A DNA stretch of 64,000 nt, from the NCBI RefSeq assembly GCF_002246015.1, contig NZ_NOLJ01000017.1, positions 31,538-95,537 on the forward strand. Direction: 5' to 3'. A program made the position numbers and the translations under genes. This document shows, in pieces, positions 1 to 8,968 of the stretch. The stretch comes from Nostoc sp. 'Peltigera membranacea cyanobiont' 210A (GTDB lineage Bacteria; Cyanobacteriota; Cyanobacteriia; Cyanobacteriales; Nostocaceae). Numbering within the stretch: position 1 is the stretch's first letter; each line of letters begins with the position of its first letter. The notes under the pieces are model-generated. The model did no database searches. It was not told the DNA's origin and saw only the letters and a program-made list of their open reading frames with translations.

Positions 1-165
1 AGTTGACTTGCCAGTTCCAGCATAGCCAACCAGCAGAAATAAAGCAGCCATCACGGTTGGCTGTATAAATGTCCACATTGCATCTAAAGCTTTTTGCTGC
101 TGCTGGGTGAGTTGAAATGGAAAAGAACCTGTTGCAGCGAAAGTAGGAAGTGTTTGGATCATCAT
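1..165 (-). CDS. RecD-like AAA ATPase/helicase, N-terminal part (runs off window)
   Basis: Reading leftward from an ATG at 165, the frame stays open to the window edge and encodes a Q-rich lead-in (LTQQQQKALDAM) followed by a Walker A loop, GYAGTGKST. This arrangement (Q-motif-like segment, then GxAGTGKS) is typical of RecD/AAA_30-type helicases. Only about 55 residues are visible, so subfamily cannot be assigned. The same frame remains open upstream to a TAG at 268-270, so the start could be further upstream at a TTG or GTG, or the 166-267 stretch could be the debris of a longer N-terminus. Confidence 0.6.
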   Translation of the reverse strand, partial: MMIQTLPTFAATGSFPFQLTQQQQKALDAMWTFIQPTVMAALFLLVGYAGTGKST

Positions 166-540
166 CGCTTCGCTAATTCTATTAATTGATCCACTCAATG
201 CAGCGATAGCTGTTGGTTTTACTTCTCCGAAAAACAATACTCCTTCTGGTTTGAGGAATATATGTTTCTATATCCATTCGGTATCATCAGCAATCAATAT
301 ATTAAAAGTTTTTTAACATTCAGATGATTTAGTTAAATCTGGAGTTGCACATATATATTTTTCGATGAAGGTAAATATCCCCATCTTAAAATTATGGCTA
401 CTCGGAAATCCTACTTTAATTCTTGTCATTACAAATTTTCGCGCTTATCACCATACATTAGACCTAGTAAATCTTACTACGCATTAATACGTGTTTTAAT
501 ATACCGAAAACTCTAATATACTGAAAATAGTTTTTAGCGT
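166..540. other. Intergenic stretch, AT-rich, with an open upstream frame
   Basis: Between the helicase start and the kinase. On the minus strand 166-267 is an open extension of the helicase frame (ending in ...GSINRISEA before the Met) after an in-frame TAG at 268-270. The rest is AT-rich and I see no gene. The promoter of the leftward gene and perhaps of the kinase must lie here, but I cannot place boxes with confidence. Confidence 0.4.
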
Positions 541-567
541 AGGCGTGGCCCGCCGTAGACATTGCTC
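541..567. repeat. Interspersed GGCGTGGCCCGCC-type repeat
   Basis: A GC-rich block (aggcgtggcccgccgtagac, then attgctcg) in AT-rich DNA, matching the family of short interspersed repeats found about ten more times in this window. It sits directly before the histidine kinase and creates a TTG that extends the frame by 16 codons, so it probably inserted at the original upstream region of that gene. Confidence 0.6.
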
Positions 568-609
568 GTTTTTTATCCGGCCTCACTTTGGAGCGTTGCT
601 CCCATCTCT

Positions 610-3309
610 ATGTTATTTATCAAACAAAAATACCTGCCCTACGGGATTGGATTTTTCAGTGTGGGAGTAACCTTGCTAGTAAAGCTGGGACTAGAGCATC
701 TAACCGGAATTACAAGTTCTTTCAGCTTGTGGCTAATTGCGATCGCTATAAGTACTTGGTACGGTAGTATCATTTCAGGATTGACATCAGTGTTTTTGGC
801 TGCTTTAGCTAGTCATTACTTTTTTACAAACCCATCTTCTACTCTCGATAGTCTGGAATTTGTATTATTTGTTATCGAGGGTCTATTAATCAGTGCGCTA
901 ACTGCTAACTTCCAGTCAAGTAAACAGCAGTCTGATACTGATAAAACAGAAGCCCAAATCAATCTAAAAGATTTATTACAGAGTCAGCGTTCACTTCGTC
1001 AAGGTGAAGAACTATACCGAACATTAACCCAAAATCTACCCAATGGAGTAGTTTTTCTCTTTGATCGAGATATGCGCTTTATGGGTGCTGAGGGTACAGA
1101 ACTGCAAATCTTTGGTTTACCAAAAGAAGAGTTCCAAGGTAAAACGCTGCACGAAACTGTTCTCCCTGAAACTTACGAACTGATAGAACCAGCTTACCGT
1201 AGTACCTTACAGGGTACTCCAATGTGTATTGAAATCCCTTATAACAATCAAGTTTATCTAGTACAAACTTTTCCAGTCAAAGATGAAAATAGCAAAATTC
1301 TGACTGGCTTGGCAATCTTCCAAAACGTCACGAACCGCAAACAAGCAGAAGCAAAAATTATCAAGTTAAACCAAGCTTTAAATCGACGAGTTAAAGAACT
1401 ACAAACTTTATTAGAGGTGATTCCAACTGGCATTGGCATTGCAGAAGATCCAGAATGCCGAACTATTCGAGCTAATCCGGCTCTTGCCAAACTACTTGGC
1501 ATACCTATTGACGCAAATGCCTCTCTCAGCGCTCCTAATGATGAACGTCCAACTAACTTTAAAGTTTACCAGTCAGGCAGAGAACTAGCTCCAGAAGAAC
1601 TAGCTATGCAATATGCTACCACTCATGGTGTGGAAATACTGGATTCTGAGATTGAGGTGGTTCGTAATGATGGTGTGAGAATTAATCTGTCGCAGTATGC
1701 TGCCCCTTTATTTGATGAAGATGGAAAAGTGCGGGGGTGTGTAAGTGTATTTCTAGATATTACCCAGCGCAACCAGGCAGAAAGAAAATTGCAAGCTGCT
1801 AGAGATCAGTTGCAGACTGTATTGGAGGCTGTACCTGGAATTGTATCTTGGGTCAGTTCCGATTTGTGCTATCTAGGTGTCAATAAGCACTTAGCTGATA
1901 GTTTTAATTTGTCTCCCGAAGCTTTTGTTGGTCAGGATATTGGTTTCTTAGCTAACGGTAATGGGTTTCGTGAGTTCGTGCAAAATTTCTTTGCTGGAGA
2001 TGAATCTGAAGCATTATATGAGTTGAAATCCATAAGCGCAGATCGTAGTTATTTAATTGTGGCTCAAAAATATGACCAGAACAGAGCCGCATTTTTAATC
2101 GGTATTGATATCACCGAACAAAAGCGTGTAGAAGAAGAACTGAGACAAAAGACTGAGGAACTGGCAGAAATAAATCGAGTAAAGGATGAATTCGTCGCTG
2201 TCTTGTCTCATGAGTTGCGTACTCCCATGCATAATCTCCACGGCTGGGCGCAACTATTGCTAACTGAATCTGAGATGGATGAAGCACTAAAAGTTGAGGG
2301 ACTGGAAACGATTGAGCGGAATGCCCGTCTGCAAGTTCGCTTAATTGACGATTTGCTGGATCTGGCTAGGATGCAGAAGGGCGAGATGAATTTGGAAATC
2401 GAACCTGTTGATCTAGCAAGTGTAATTCGGTCAGCAGCAGATACTATTCGATTGTCAGCCCAAACAAAGGGCATTCAAATTCAGTTACATCTTGATACTA
2501 GTGTGTCCAACGTTTTAGGTGATGCCATTCGTTTACAACAAGTGGTTTGGAATTTGCTTTCAAATGCAATCAAGTTTAGTTCCAAGAATCAAAGTGTAGA
2601 GGTCAGGTTGGAACAAGTTGAGTCTCAAGCTCAGATTACTGTTATCGATCAAGGGAGGGGCATAGAAGCAGAATTTATACCATTCGTCTTTGAACGGTTT
2701 AGTCAGCGTGACGCTTCAACTACTCGTTCTGCTGGTGGATTAGGGCTAGGACTTGCGATCGCTCTCACAATTGTAGAACTCCACAATGGCAATATTACAG
2801 CAGCCAGTGCGGGATTCGGCAAGGGTTCGACATTTACGGTGAGACTACCTATCGTAACAATGACAACGCAGTTGAGTAATGAGGAACTAGTAGTAGGAGA
2901 ATTGCTGCATGGTAATCAGAAAATTACCCAATTGCAGAACTTGTGCATTCTGGTTGTGGATGACGATGCAGATGCTCGGATGTTAATGCAGACTGTTCTC
3001 CAAAGCGTCGGGGCAGATGTATCAGTGGCAGCATCAGTAAAAGAAGCATTGGCACTTTTAGAACAGCAATCGCCCGCTCTACTGATTAGTGATATCAGTA
3101 TGCCAGATGAGGATGGCTTTACCTTGATTCGTCAGGTTCGCTCCCGCACTATGGAGAAAGGGGGACAAATTCCAGCGATCGCTCTCACTGCTTTTGCTGA
3201 AGCCAAAAATGAGCAACGTATTTTAAAAGCAGGGTTTCAACTTTTTATTACCAAGCCAATTGATCGAACGGAACTCGTGGACAAGATTATTGAGGTGTTA
3301 AAAACTTGA
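610..3309 (+). CDS. Hybrid histidine kinase, DUF4118-PAS-PAS-PAS-HisKA-HATPase-REC
   Basis: A membrane sensor kinase. The first ~100 residues hold several hydrophobic segments like the DUF4118 region of KdpD-type kinases (SFSLWLIAIAISTWYGSIIS). Three PAS-like modules follow (about residues 130-245, 255-395 and 400-510), then HisKA with VLSHELRTPM (phospho-acceptor H534 counted from 610), an HATPase with an N box (LLSNAIKFSS) and G boxes (DQGRGI, GLGLGLAI), and a C-terminal receiver with acceptor D828 (LLISDISMPD). I chose the ATG at 610; an in-frame TTG at 562 lies in the interspersed repeat and is less likely. No cognate output regulator is adjacent. The ligand is unknown. Confidence 0.85.
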   Translation: MLFIKQKYLPYGIGFFSVGVTLLVKLGLEHLTGITSSFSLWLIAIAISTWYGSIISGLTSVFLAALASHYFFTNPSSTLDSLEFVLFVIEGLLISALTANFQSSKQQSDTDKTEAQINLKDLLQSQRSLRQGEELYRTLTQNLPNGVVFLFDRDMRFMGAEGTELQIFGLPKEEFQGKTLHETVLPETYELIEPAYRSTLQGTPMCIEIPYNNQVYLVQTFPVKDENSKILTGLAIFQNVTNRKQAEAKIIKLNQALNRRVKELQTLLEVIPTGIGIAEDPECRTIRANPALAKLLGIPIDANASLSAPNDERPTNFKVYQSGRELAPEELAMQYATTHGVEILDSEIEVVRNDGVRINLSQYAAPLFDEDGKVRGCVSVFLDITQRNQAERKLQAARDQLQTVLEAVPGIVSWVSSDLCYLGVNKHLADSFNLSPEAFVGQDIGFLANGNGFREFVQNFFAGDESEALYELKSISADRSYLIVAQKYDQNRAAFLIGIDITEQKRVEEELRQKTEELAEINRVKDEFVAVLSHELRTPMHNLHGWAQLLLTESEMDEALKVEGLETIERNARLQVRLIDDLLDLARMQKGEMNLEIEPVDLASVIRSAADTIRLSAQTKGIQIQLHLDTSVSNVLGDAIRLQQVVWNLLSNAIKFSSKNQSVEVRLEQVESQAQITVIDQGRGIEAEFIPFVFERFSQRDASTTRSAGGLGLGLAIALTIVELHNGNITAASAGFGKGSTFTVRLPIVTMTTQLSNEELVVGELLHGNQKITQLQNLCILVVDDDADARMLMQTVLQSVGADVSVAASVKEALALLEQQSPALLISDISMPDEDGFTLIRQVRSRTMEKGGQIPAIALTAFAEAKNEQRILKAGFQLFITKPIDRTELVDKIIEVLKT

Positions 3310-3350
3310 TCAAATGTCAATTCCTTTCTATTTTAACCAGTGCATCACCT

Positions 3351-4166
3351 CTAGCGTTGCTGTCCTAGTCTGAGTAGGCGGTCATTTAAGGCGATTCTTC
3401 CTAATTCAGAAATAACCTCAACTGGAACACCAACAGATGTAGCTGCTTCTGGGATTGTTACTCTGCTATTTCGCAACAGGGATAAAACTTGCTGCACTTT
3501 AGGAACAACTGGATCGCTTTTGTTGGTGTAACCCCGATTAATAGCAATTCTCAGCCCGGTTTCAATATCATCTACTCTCGCTCTGCGATTTTTATCTATT
3601 AATAGTGTCTGTTGTCCAGCGATTGCGCTACTTTCAGAAGCTGTTCGGCGTCTACGTGCAGTACCGAAGCCTATCGGAGACGCTGCGCGTAGCTTGCTTC
3701 CCTGTAGGGGTACGACGACCGCATTTGCAATCTGAATACCAACATACCCAGTGTTTCTACGTACTGTAACGATATCGAAGTTGTAGAGTCGTTTTTGTCC
3801 CGTTTTGTCTACAGTTTGGACAAGTAAGTTAGTAATGGCAGTAGTGGTAGCCCCTGGAAACTTTAACGGTTGGATTGCCCTCAGAAAGATGGTTGTAGCG
3901 CGTCCGCTTTTTAAATCTGTATCTGTGGTGTAGACCAGTCGCGAAGGGTCTGCTACCAAAATGTAGGCGATCGCCTCGTCGGTTTGAGTGAAGCTAATAG
4001 GTGTAGCACGTCCTGGAGTAATTTGAACCTGAATTCTATTGCTTGTAGCCATATCCCGTTCAATCAAGCGATATGCAGGAGTTTGTGCTTGTGCATATAC
4101 AACAGGTATCGTGACCCCAAACAGTATTGTGGTGCTAGTAATAACAAGAGTGGCAAATAGTTTCAT
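3351..4166 (-). CDS. VirB9/TraK-like secreted T4SS component
   Basis: A 271-residue protein with a clear signal peptide (hydrophobic stretch to about residue 25, VVYAQAQ). The middle is beta-rich (VQITPGRATPISF ... YILVADPSRLVYTTD ... TTIFLRAIQPL ... YNFDIVTV), which resembles the N-terminal domain of VirB9/TraK outer-membrane core proteins that bind VirB10. It is the last gene of the minus-strand T4SS operon, after VirB10, which supports the call. Residues 155-175 are encoded by an inserted interspersed repeat that kept the frame open. The family assignment is inference from fold-like pattern and context. Confidence 0.5.
   Translation of the reverse strand: MKLFATLVITSTTILFGVTIPVVYAQAQTPAYRLIERDMATSNRIQVQITPGRATPISFTQTDEAIAYILVADPSRLVYTTDTDLKSGRATTIFLRAIQPLKFPGATTTAITNLLVQTVDKTGQKRLYNFDIVTVRRNTGYVGIQIANAVVVPLQGSKLRAASPIGFGTARRRRTASESSAIAGQQTLLIDKNRRARVDDIETGLRIAINRGYTNKSDPVVPKVQQVLSLLRNSRVTIPEAATSVGVPVEVISELGRIALNDRLLRLGQQR
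3655..3722. repeat. Interspersed GC-rich repeat inside the VirB9-like gene
   Basis: Block containing gagacgctgcgcgtagcttg and ccctgtaggggtacgacg, the palindromic cyanobacterial short repeat type. It lies in the VirB9-like coding sequence and adds an Arg/Ala-rich segment (KLRAASPIGFGTARRRR) without a stop or frameshift. Confidence 0.6.
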
Positions 4167-4437
4167 ACCAATTTTTAATTTTGGACTAGAAGTTTTGACT
4201 TATAGGCTGTTCCAGTAATCTCAAATATTAAGTTGTAGAACGTTCAGTTTGTATCTATTCAATAGCCAGGATGCTGTATATGAATTGATTCCAATTTGTT
4301 TGAATTTTAAGCATTGGTGAATCAGGGAATGATTTCGTCCAATTTGGAAAGAATTTTCAATGGTTTCAACCGCCAATTCATCCCGCATTTATGCAACGCC
4401 GAATTTTAAATTGCTGACTACCCGCACCAAATAGGTA

Positions 4438-6072
4438 TCATCTTTCAACTTTCAAAAAACTATTGACGACAACCGAGACTTCTGTACCTTCAGGTAAAAA
4501 CTGGATATTTGGACGTTCTAGTAATTCTTGCACTGCTTGGTCAGAGCGTCTAGACAGACGTTCACTGACTGGACTAAAAAAGCCTTCCAGCGCCGCCGCC
4601 CAAATCTGAGGATTAGAGTTACTAGTAATAGTACTTTGGTTAAAAGTGCCACTAGAAACAACAGTGCTAGATTGAGTGCGGGGCTGATTCACTATGCTTC
4701 CCACCTTACCCAAACTACTGAGTAATCCAACTAATAAATCTTGTTGGGCAATATCTGTCCCCACATCATTCAGCTTTTTAGCAATTAACGGTTGCTGTCC
4801 TCGACCGCGAATTAACAGAGTCTCAGCCGGAATGGTTTCCTGTTTAACTGTGCCTTGGGAGTCAGGGTAAATAAGCGCAATCGCACTAGCAGATACCAAG
4901 TTATTCTTTTTACCTACTGCCACTGTTTTCGTTACTAAAACAGTACCAGCCGGGAGTGCCACCGTGCCGTCTGTGGCTGTGAGAGGTTTGGTTAACTCGA
5001 TAGCAAAGCGATCGCTCTGATTATTCCCTCCCTGATCCCAAATCATCGGCATGATAATTCTACCTGGGACAGATGTACCCAGCGCTACCTCTTTAGTTTC
5101 ATTGACATTGAGATTGGTTGTAGCTACAGGGGTGCGATTGAGGATACCTACCATTCCTGGAGTCAAGTTATCAGTTTTACTGTCAGTGCTTTTGGAGCCA
5201 ATTAAAACTGTTTGAATACCAGGGTCTTCAGGAGTGGAAATGGATGTCCTAGCTGTTGGTTTCAAGCCTGTTAGAGTTTGAGTGTTAACAGCAACTTCTG
5301 ACTGAGTTTCAGCTACTTTAGAGTTACCGATTTGCGACTGTCCCAGGCTAGCTAGTTGGCTCCACTGCTGGAAAGGATCGACATTACTTTCAGGCTGTCG
5401 TATTGGTGTTGAAGCTTGATAACTAACAGGATTGGGAGAAATATACCGCACTACTGGGGGCGCAGGTTGAGAAATTCTTACAGGAGTTATTGGTGTTATG
5501 CGTGATGCAGGAGTTGTGCGCGGTGAAAAAGTCTGAGGAGGTCGAGATGGCGTTGCTTTGGGTTTATTTTGTAGAGTTGGACTTGGGGATTTAGCCGCAA
5601 CAGGTTCTACTTTGAGTTGTTGCCGTTGGTCTTGAAACGCTAATCTGCTTTTCAGTTCGGCAGATTCATCTAAAACTGGTTCGCCTTTTGGAGATGTAGT
5701 AGGAGTTTGAACTACTTGTTTGACAGGAGGTTTCGGTTGGAGAAATCCAAACCAGATCAGTGCTACAGAGCCAATAACTATTCCCACTAAGGCAACTACT
5801 GAACCTAGTCTAACACTAGGTTTTTCTGCTAACGGTCGCTCTACCGCTCCTTCTGCATCTTGTTTCAAGCGATATTCTTCGGAAATGAGGTGATTTGCGG
5901 TAGGGTTATAACCTGCCAACAACTGCTCCTCTTCAGGGCTGATATCATCATCAGCAACCAAAGTGGCTTGGTTAGAGCGATGATTGCCGTTAGTACTGTT
6001 GAATTCCGGCGAAGAATCACCAGAGTTCTCGTTTAGGTAGTCAAATTCATGATTTTGATTTGAATTGGTCAT
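4438..6072 (-). CDS. virB10: VirB10/TrbI-family T4SS scaffold protein
   Basis: The cell-envelope-spanning scaffold of a conjugative type IV secretion system. Typical plan: acidic cytoplasmic N-terminus (1-85), one transmembrane helix (about 89-110, VALVGIVIGSVALIWFGF), a long Pro/Ser/Thr/Gln-rich periplasmic linker (110-230), and a C-terminal TrbI/VirB10 beta domain (about 320-540) with VPGRIIMPMIWDQGGNN, PLTATDGTVALPAGTVLV and a closing hydrophobic LPEGTEVSVVV. At 544 residues it is longer than VirB10 of Ti plasmids because of the linker. It lies 17 bp downstream of the VirB8-like gene, so the two are co-transcribed. Confidence 0.85.
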   Translation of the reverse strand: MTNSNQNHEFDYLNENSGDSSPEFNSTNGNHRSNQATLVADDDISPEEEQLLAGYNPTANHLISEEYRLKQDAEGAVERPLAEKPSVRLGSVVALVGIVIGSVALIWFGFLQPKPPVKQVVQTPTTSPKGEPVLDESAELKSRLAFQDQRQQLKVEPVAAKSPSPTLQNKPKATPSRPPQTFSPRTTPASRITPITPVRISQPAPPVVRYISPNPVSYQASTPIRQPESNVDPFQQWSQLASLGQSQIGNSKVAETQSEVAVNTQTLTGLKPTARTSISTPEDPGIQTVLIGSKSTDSKTDNLTPGMVGILNRTPVATTNLNVNETKEVALGTSVPGRIIMPMIWDQGGNNQSDRFAIELTKPLTATDGTVALPAGTVLVTKTVAVGKKNNLVSASAIALIYPDSQGTVKQETIPAETLLIRGRGQQPLIAKKLNDVGTDIAQQDLLVGLLSSLGKVGSIVNQPRTQSSTVVSSGTFNQSTITSNSNPQIWAAALEGFFSPVSERLSRRSDQAVQELLERPNIQFLPEGTEVSVVVNSFLKVER

Positions 6073-6089
6073 AATTCTACCCTTTTCCT

Positions 6090-6821
6090 TTAGCGTCGTT
6101 GCTGAGAATTAAACTCAACCATCTTGGTAATTTGCAGTCCAGACGATCGCACTTCATAAATTTTCTGTTCTACCAGGGGGGCATCTTTACCTAAAGGAGA
6201 TCGGGGAATCTCCACTGCTTGGATGGTAAATGTGCGGTTAAAAGGAATACGCTCATCTCTACCAGTAGTGCGGTCAACTAAGATGCGGGTAGCAATCATG
6301 TCTATTTCCCATTCCCCAGGTCGTACTGCTCTCGGTTCTGACAGATAGGAAATAATAGTGGTGCTACGCAGCTGACCTGAAAAGAAGCTAGTAGGAACTA
6401 ATTCGGCAATCTTTGGTAGAGAAGCTTTGGCAAATTCCGGTTCTAGCAGCAGGGAAGCAAACCAAGTATTTGTGGGAATCCGCCCATTTCTACCAACTTG
6501 AATGCCTTGGTCTGGTTGATTAGTGCCAGTGAGTTTGTCATCCCAGTTAAATGTTAGGGTTGTCCAGTCACTAACTACTTTTTGAATTACAGCTGGATAA
6601 CGCCAGTTGCGGTCTTGCTCAGAAATGTAGATTGTCTCACCATTTACCAACTGGGCAAAAGTCGTCTTGCGATCGGCAATTTTATTGACCCTGAAAGCGG
6701 TGAATAGAGTCAACAAAAATATCAGACCGTTAAATGCAGTTAGGCAGATAAAGCAAACAGCTAGAAGGTTTTTGGCTTCTGGAAGCAATGGAGCTTGAAG
6801 TCGTTTAATTTGCAGAGTCAT
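6090..6821 (-). CDS. VirB8/TraE-like T4SS inner-membrane protein
   Basis: 243 residues with one N-terminal transmembrane helix (about 18-42, LLAVCFICLTAFNGLIFLLT) and a periplasmic domain. This is the architecture of VirB8/TraE proteins, which link VirB10 and the inner-membrane complex. The gene sits between the VirB6-like and VirB10 genes, where VirB8 is expected. Conserved-looking parts are FFSGQLRSTTIISYLSEP and the C-terminal VEQKIYEVRSSGLQITKMVEF. I see no diagnostic motif, so the call rests on topology, length and gene order. Confidence 0.6.
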   Translation of the reverse strand: MTLQIKRLQAPLLPEAKNLLAVCFICLTAFNGLIFLLTLFTAFRVNKIADRKTTFAQLVNGETIYISEQDRNWRYPAVIQKVVSDWTTLTFNWDDKLTGTNQPDQGIQVGRNGRIPTNTWFASLLLEPEFAKASLPKIAELVPTSFFSGQLRSTTIISYLSEPRAVRPGEWEIDMIATRILVDRTTGRDERIPFNRTFTIQAVEIPRSPLGKDAPLVEQKIYEVRSSGLQITKMVEFNSQQRR

Positions 6822-6922
6822 ACCAAATTGGTATAAGTAGTATTGTTTGAAAATCCACCGAACAGCCTTGTGTTAAAGGTTTTTAATTCGTCTTGGAAAG
6901 TTATGATGCCTGTCTTGAAAAT

Positions 6923-6978
6923 AGGGACTAGGGACTGGGGACTTTCCGCAAAATCCAAAATCTAAAATCCAAAATTGG
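6923..6978. repeat. Heptameric short tandem repeats (STRR type)
   Basis: Two runs of 7-bp repeats in the gap between the VirB6- and VirB8-like genes: GGGACTA GGGACTG GGGAC at 6923-6942 and units of aaaatcc / aaaatct at 6950-6976. Heptameric tandem repeats are a known hallmark of heterocystous cyanobacteria. No gene is affected. Confidence 0.7.
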
Positions 6979-6980
6979 TA

Positions 6981-8114
6981 TTACCCCCTACGGAGTAGAG
7001 CAATACTGGTTGCAGTTCCAATGGCACTGCTAAAAATATCGATTAAGCCTTTGACATTGGCAGAAATGCCGTTATAAATAGCCATTCCCCCACCTCCAGC
7101 TATCAATACCGCCAAAACTGGTGCAAAGATGCTTAGGAAACATAAAAATGCTACATCAGATGCTAATTCAGCACCAGACTTCACCAGGACGACGGCTGCT
7201 AAACCTACTAAAATGTTGTAACCAAGTTGAACACCAAACAACGAAATAAACCCTGTCAGCCACGCCCAAATAGGACGACCTTGTAATGGCAGCAAAGATA
7301 AACCAACTGCGATCGGTGCAAATAATGCTGTTAGCAACAGAGCAGCTTCCAAAATATTTACAAAGCCCCATTGCAGGGCATACAGGATAAAGCGAATAAT
7401 GGGGATGGCAGTATCTCGAAACACACTACCTGGATCGTTGGCAAACTGAACAGCAGTACCGATTTGACCAGGCAAAGTTCTATTCCAGAGAAAACTAGCA
7501 AAATCTCGTAGTGGTTGGAGTGGAGATTTAGCTTGCTCTTCAGCTTTGGTAACAATTGCCTGTGCTTGGGCTTGCTTTGAGTTCCAGCATTCAACTAACT
7601 CTGTACCGACTTTTCCTTGACATTCGCTATAGAGGTTTTCTAGCTGTTGTCTAGCGATACTGCTAATTGCCACATTGGTAATAGCATCTCGAAATGTTAG
7701 TTCACCAACTTGAAGCTGAAGAACGCTTTGCACTTGGTTGTAAGCGAAGCCTCGGATAACAGTAATTGTCTTCGCCAGCATATTGCCGTTGGCCCCCAAG
7801 AAAATCATAATCACGAAGGGCCAAACAAAGATTGATGCCAGTTCTGACCATGATTGCTTTTCAATGATTTCCTTACCAGTGGTTAGCGCCACAAATAATA
7901 TGCTGGCGGCTCCCAAGGTGATGCCCAATTTAATCAAGCCAATCCATAATGCTGAACCGAGCGGATCTAAAGTAATTAGCCAGACGGTATTCCACGACTC
8001 AACTGTGGCGCGAGAAAGTTCTAAAGAACTGGAGATAATTTCTAAGGCATCAGATTCTCCGCCTGTTACTGGAAATGATTGAGCAATAATGTGCATCATG
8101 AGTGTCGAAATCAA
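6981..8114 (-). CDS. VirB6/TrbL-like polytopic T4SS protein
   Basis: 377 residues with about seven hydrophobic segments: near 60-80 (LIKLGITLGAASILFVALTT), 90-110, two segments around 235-275 (FILYALQWGFVNILEAALLL), then 280-350 (AWLTGFISLFGVQLGYNIL and VLAVLIAGGGGMAIYNG). A soluble loop near 130-200 contains a Gln/Ala-rich helix. This is the topology of VirB6/TrbL channel proteins. Start 8114 lies 2 bp after the stop of the VirB5-like gene, so translation is probably coupled. Confidence 0.6.
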   Translation of the reverse strand: MISTLMMHIIAQSFPVTGGESDALEIISSSLELSRATVESWNTVWLITLDPLGSALWIGLIKLGITLGAASILFVALTTGKEIIEKQSWSELASIFVWPFVIMIFLGANGNMLAKTITVIRGFAYNQVQSVLQLQVGELTFRDAITNVAISSIARQQLENLYSECQGKVGTELVECWNSKQAQAQAIVTKAEEQAKSPLQPLRDFASFLWNRTLPGQIGTAVQFANDPGSVFRDTAIPIIRFILYALQWGFVNILEAALLLTALFAPIAVGLSLLPLQGRPIWAWLTGFISLFGVQLGYNILVGLAAVVLVKSGAELASDVAFLCFLSIFAPVLAVLIAGGGGMAIYNGISANVKGLIDIFSSAIGTATSIALLRRG

Positions 8115-8116
8115 AG

Positions 8117-8935
8117 CTACTGCTTGTCAGAACCAAGGGTAATGCCACCAGGCATGATCAATAAGCCCGCCTGTTGAGTGGCAGCATTGCCTGCGGCAAC
8201 ACTCTTACGGCGATCGGCAGTATTGATGGCTGAAAGTTCCTTGGCTGTTTGAGCGGTTAAGGTGTTACTCAATGCCCTGTCAATGCGTGCTTGCTGGGCT
8301 TCAATAAGCATCCGCTCGTTGACGCGACTGGTAAGGGCAGTCTGTTGGGATAGGTTTTGCAAAATCTGTTGGGTGACATCTAAATTTTGGGATTCCTCAC
8401 CCAAGCTGACGTTTTCTTGAGTATCTTGTTGAGTAGCTTGCTTAATTTGAGCCATCTGACTTTGGGCTGTTTGGCTCAAAGTAGCCTGATTAGCGATCTC
8501 TGTGGCAACTGTTCTAGTAGCATATTTACCAAGGTCTTCACGGATACCATAAGAGCTTTGACCATTGGTTTTGTTCTCCAAAGTTTCAGACAGCACGGCA
8601 CCAGGATCGTTGTTGGCAGAACCGTTCATGATTCCTGCCAAAACTTTGTTTAAATCTGGAATTTGAATTGCACCCAAGGCAGAATTGAGCAGATTGCCAA
8701 GAGGATTAAATAGGTCATTTTGAGCGAAATTTTTGACATCTCCCACAAAATCATTGATTTGAGATGCTGTGTCTGCGGTGAAAATACCACTACCAGTAGT
8801 TTTGTTACTAACAGCAGCAGCTACTGGATCTCGACCGTTGTCTTGAGTGCGAGCAAGGGCTGGACTGGCGATAGAACCAAGTGACAAAATTAGAATCGGT
8901 GCTATCAATCTGATAGAGGTAAGTTTAGATTTCAT
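8117..8935 (-). CDS. VirB5/TrbJ-like periplasmic T4SS protein
   Basis: 272 residues. A signal peptide (KSKLTSIRLIAPILILSLG, cleavage after ASPALA about residue 28) is followed by a mostly helical, Gln/Ala/Asn-rich chain (TEIANQATLSQTAQSQMAQI, MLIEAQQARIDRALSNTL). This is the plan of VirB5/TrbJ pilus-tip or pilus-biogenesis proteins, and the gene lies between VirB4 and VirB6 as VirB5 often does. The final residues (GLLIMPGGITL) are conserved-looking. Assignment is by topology and context only. Confidence 0.55.
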   Translation of the reverse strand: MKSKLTSIRLIAPILILSLGSIASPALARTQDNGRDPVAAAVSNKTTGSGIFTADTASQINDFVGDVKNFAQNDLFNPLGNLLNSALGAIQIPDLNKVLAGIMNGSANNDPGAVLSETLENKTNGQSSYGIREDLGKYATRTVATEIANQATLSQTAQSQMAQIKQATQQDTQENVSLGEESQNLDVTQQILQNLSQQTALTSRVNERMLIEAQQARIDRALSNTLTAQTAKELSAINTADRRKSVAAGNAATQQAGLLIMPGGITLGSDKQ

Positions 8936-8968
8936 GATTCACCTTCCTTAATGCAGTTTTTAGATATA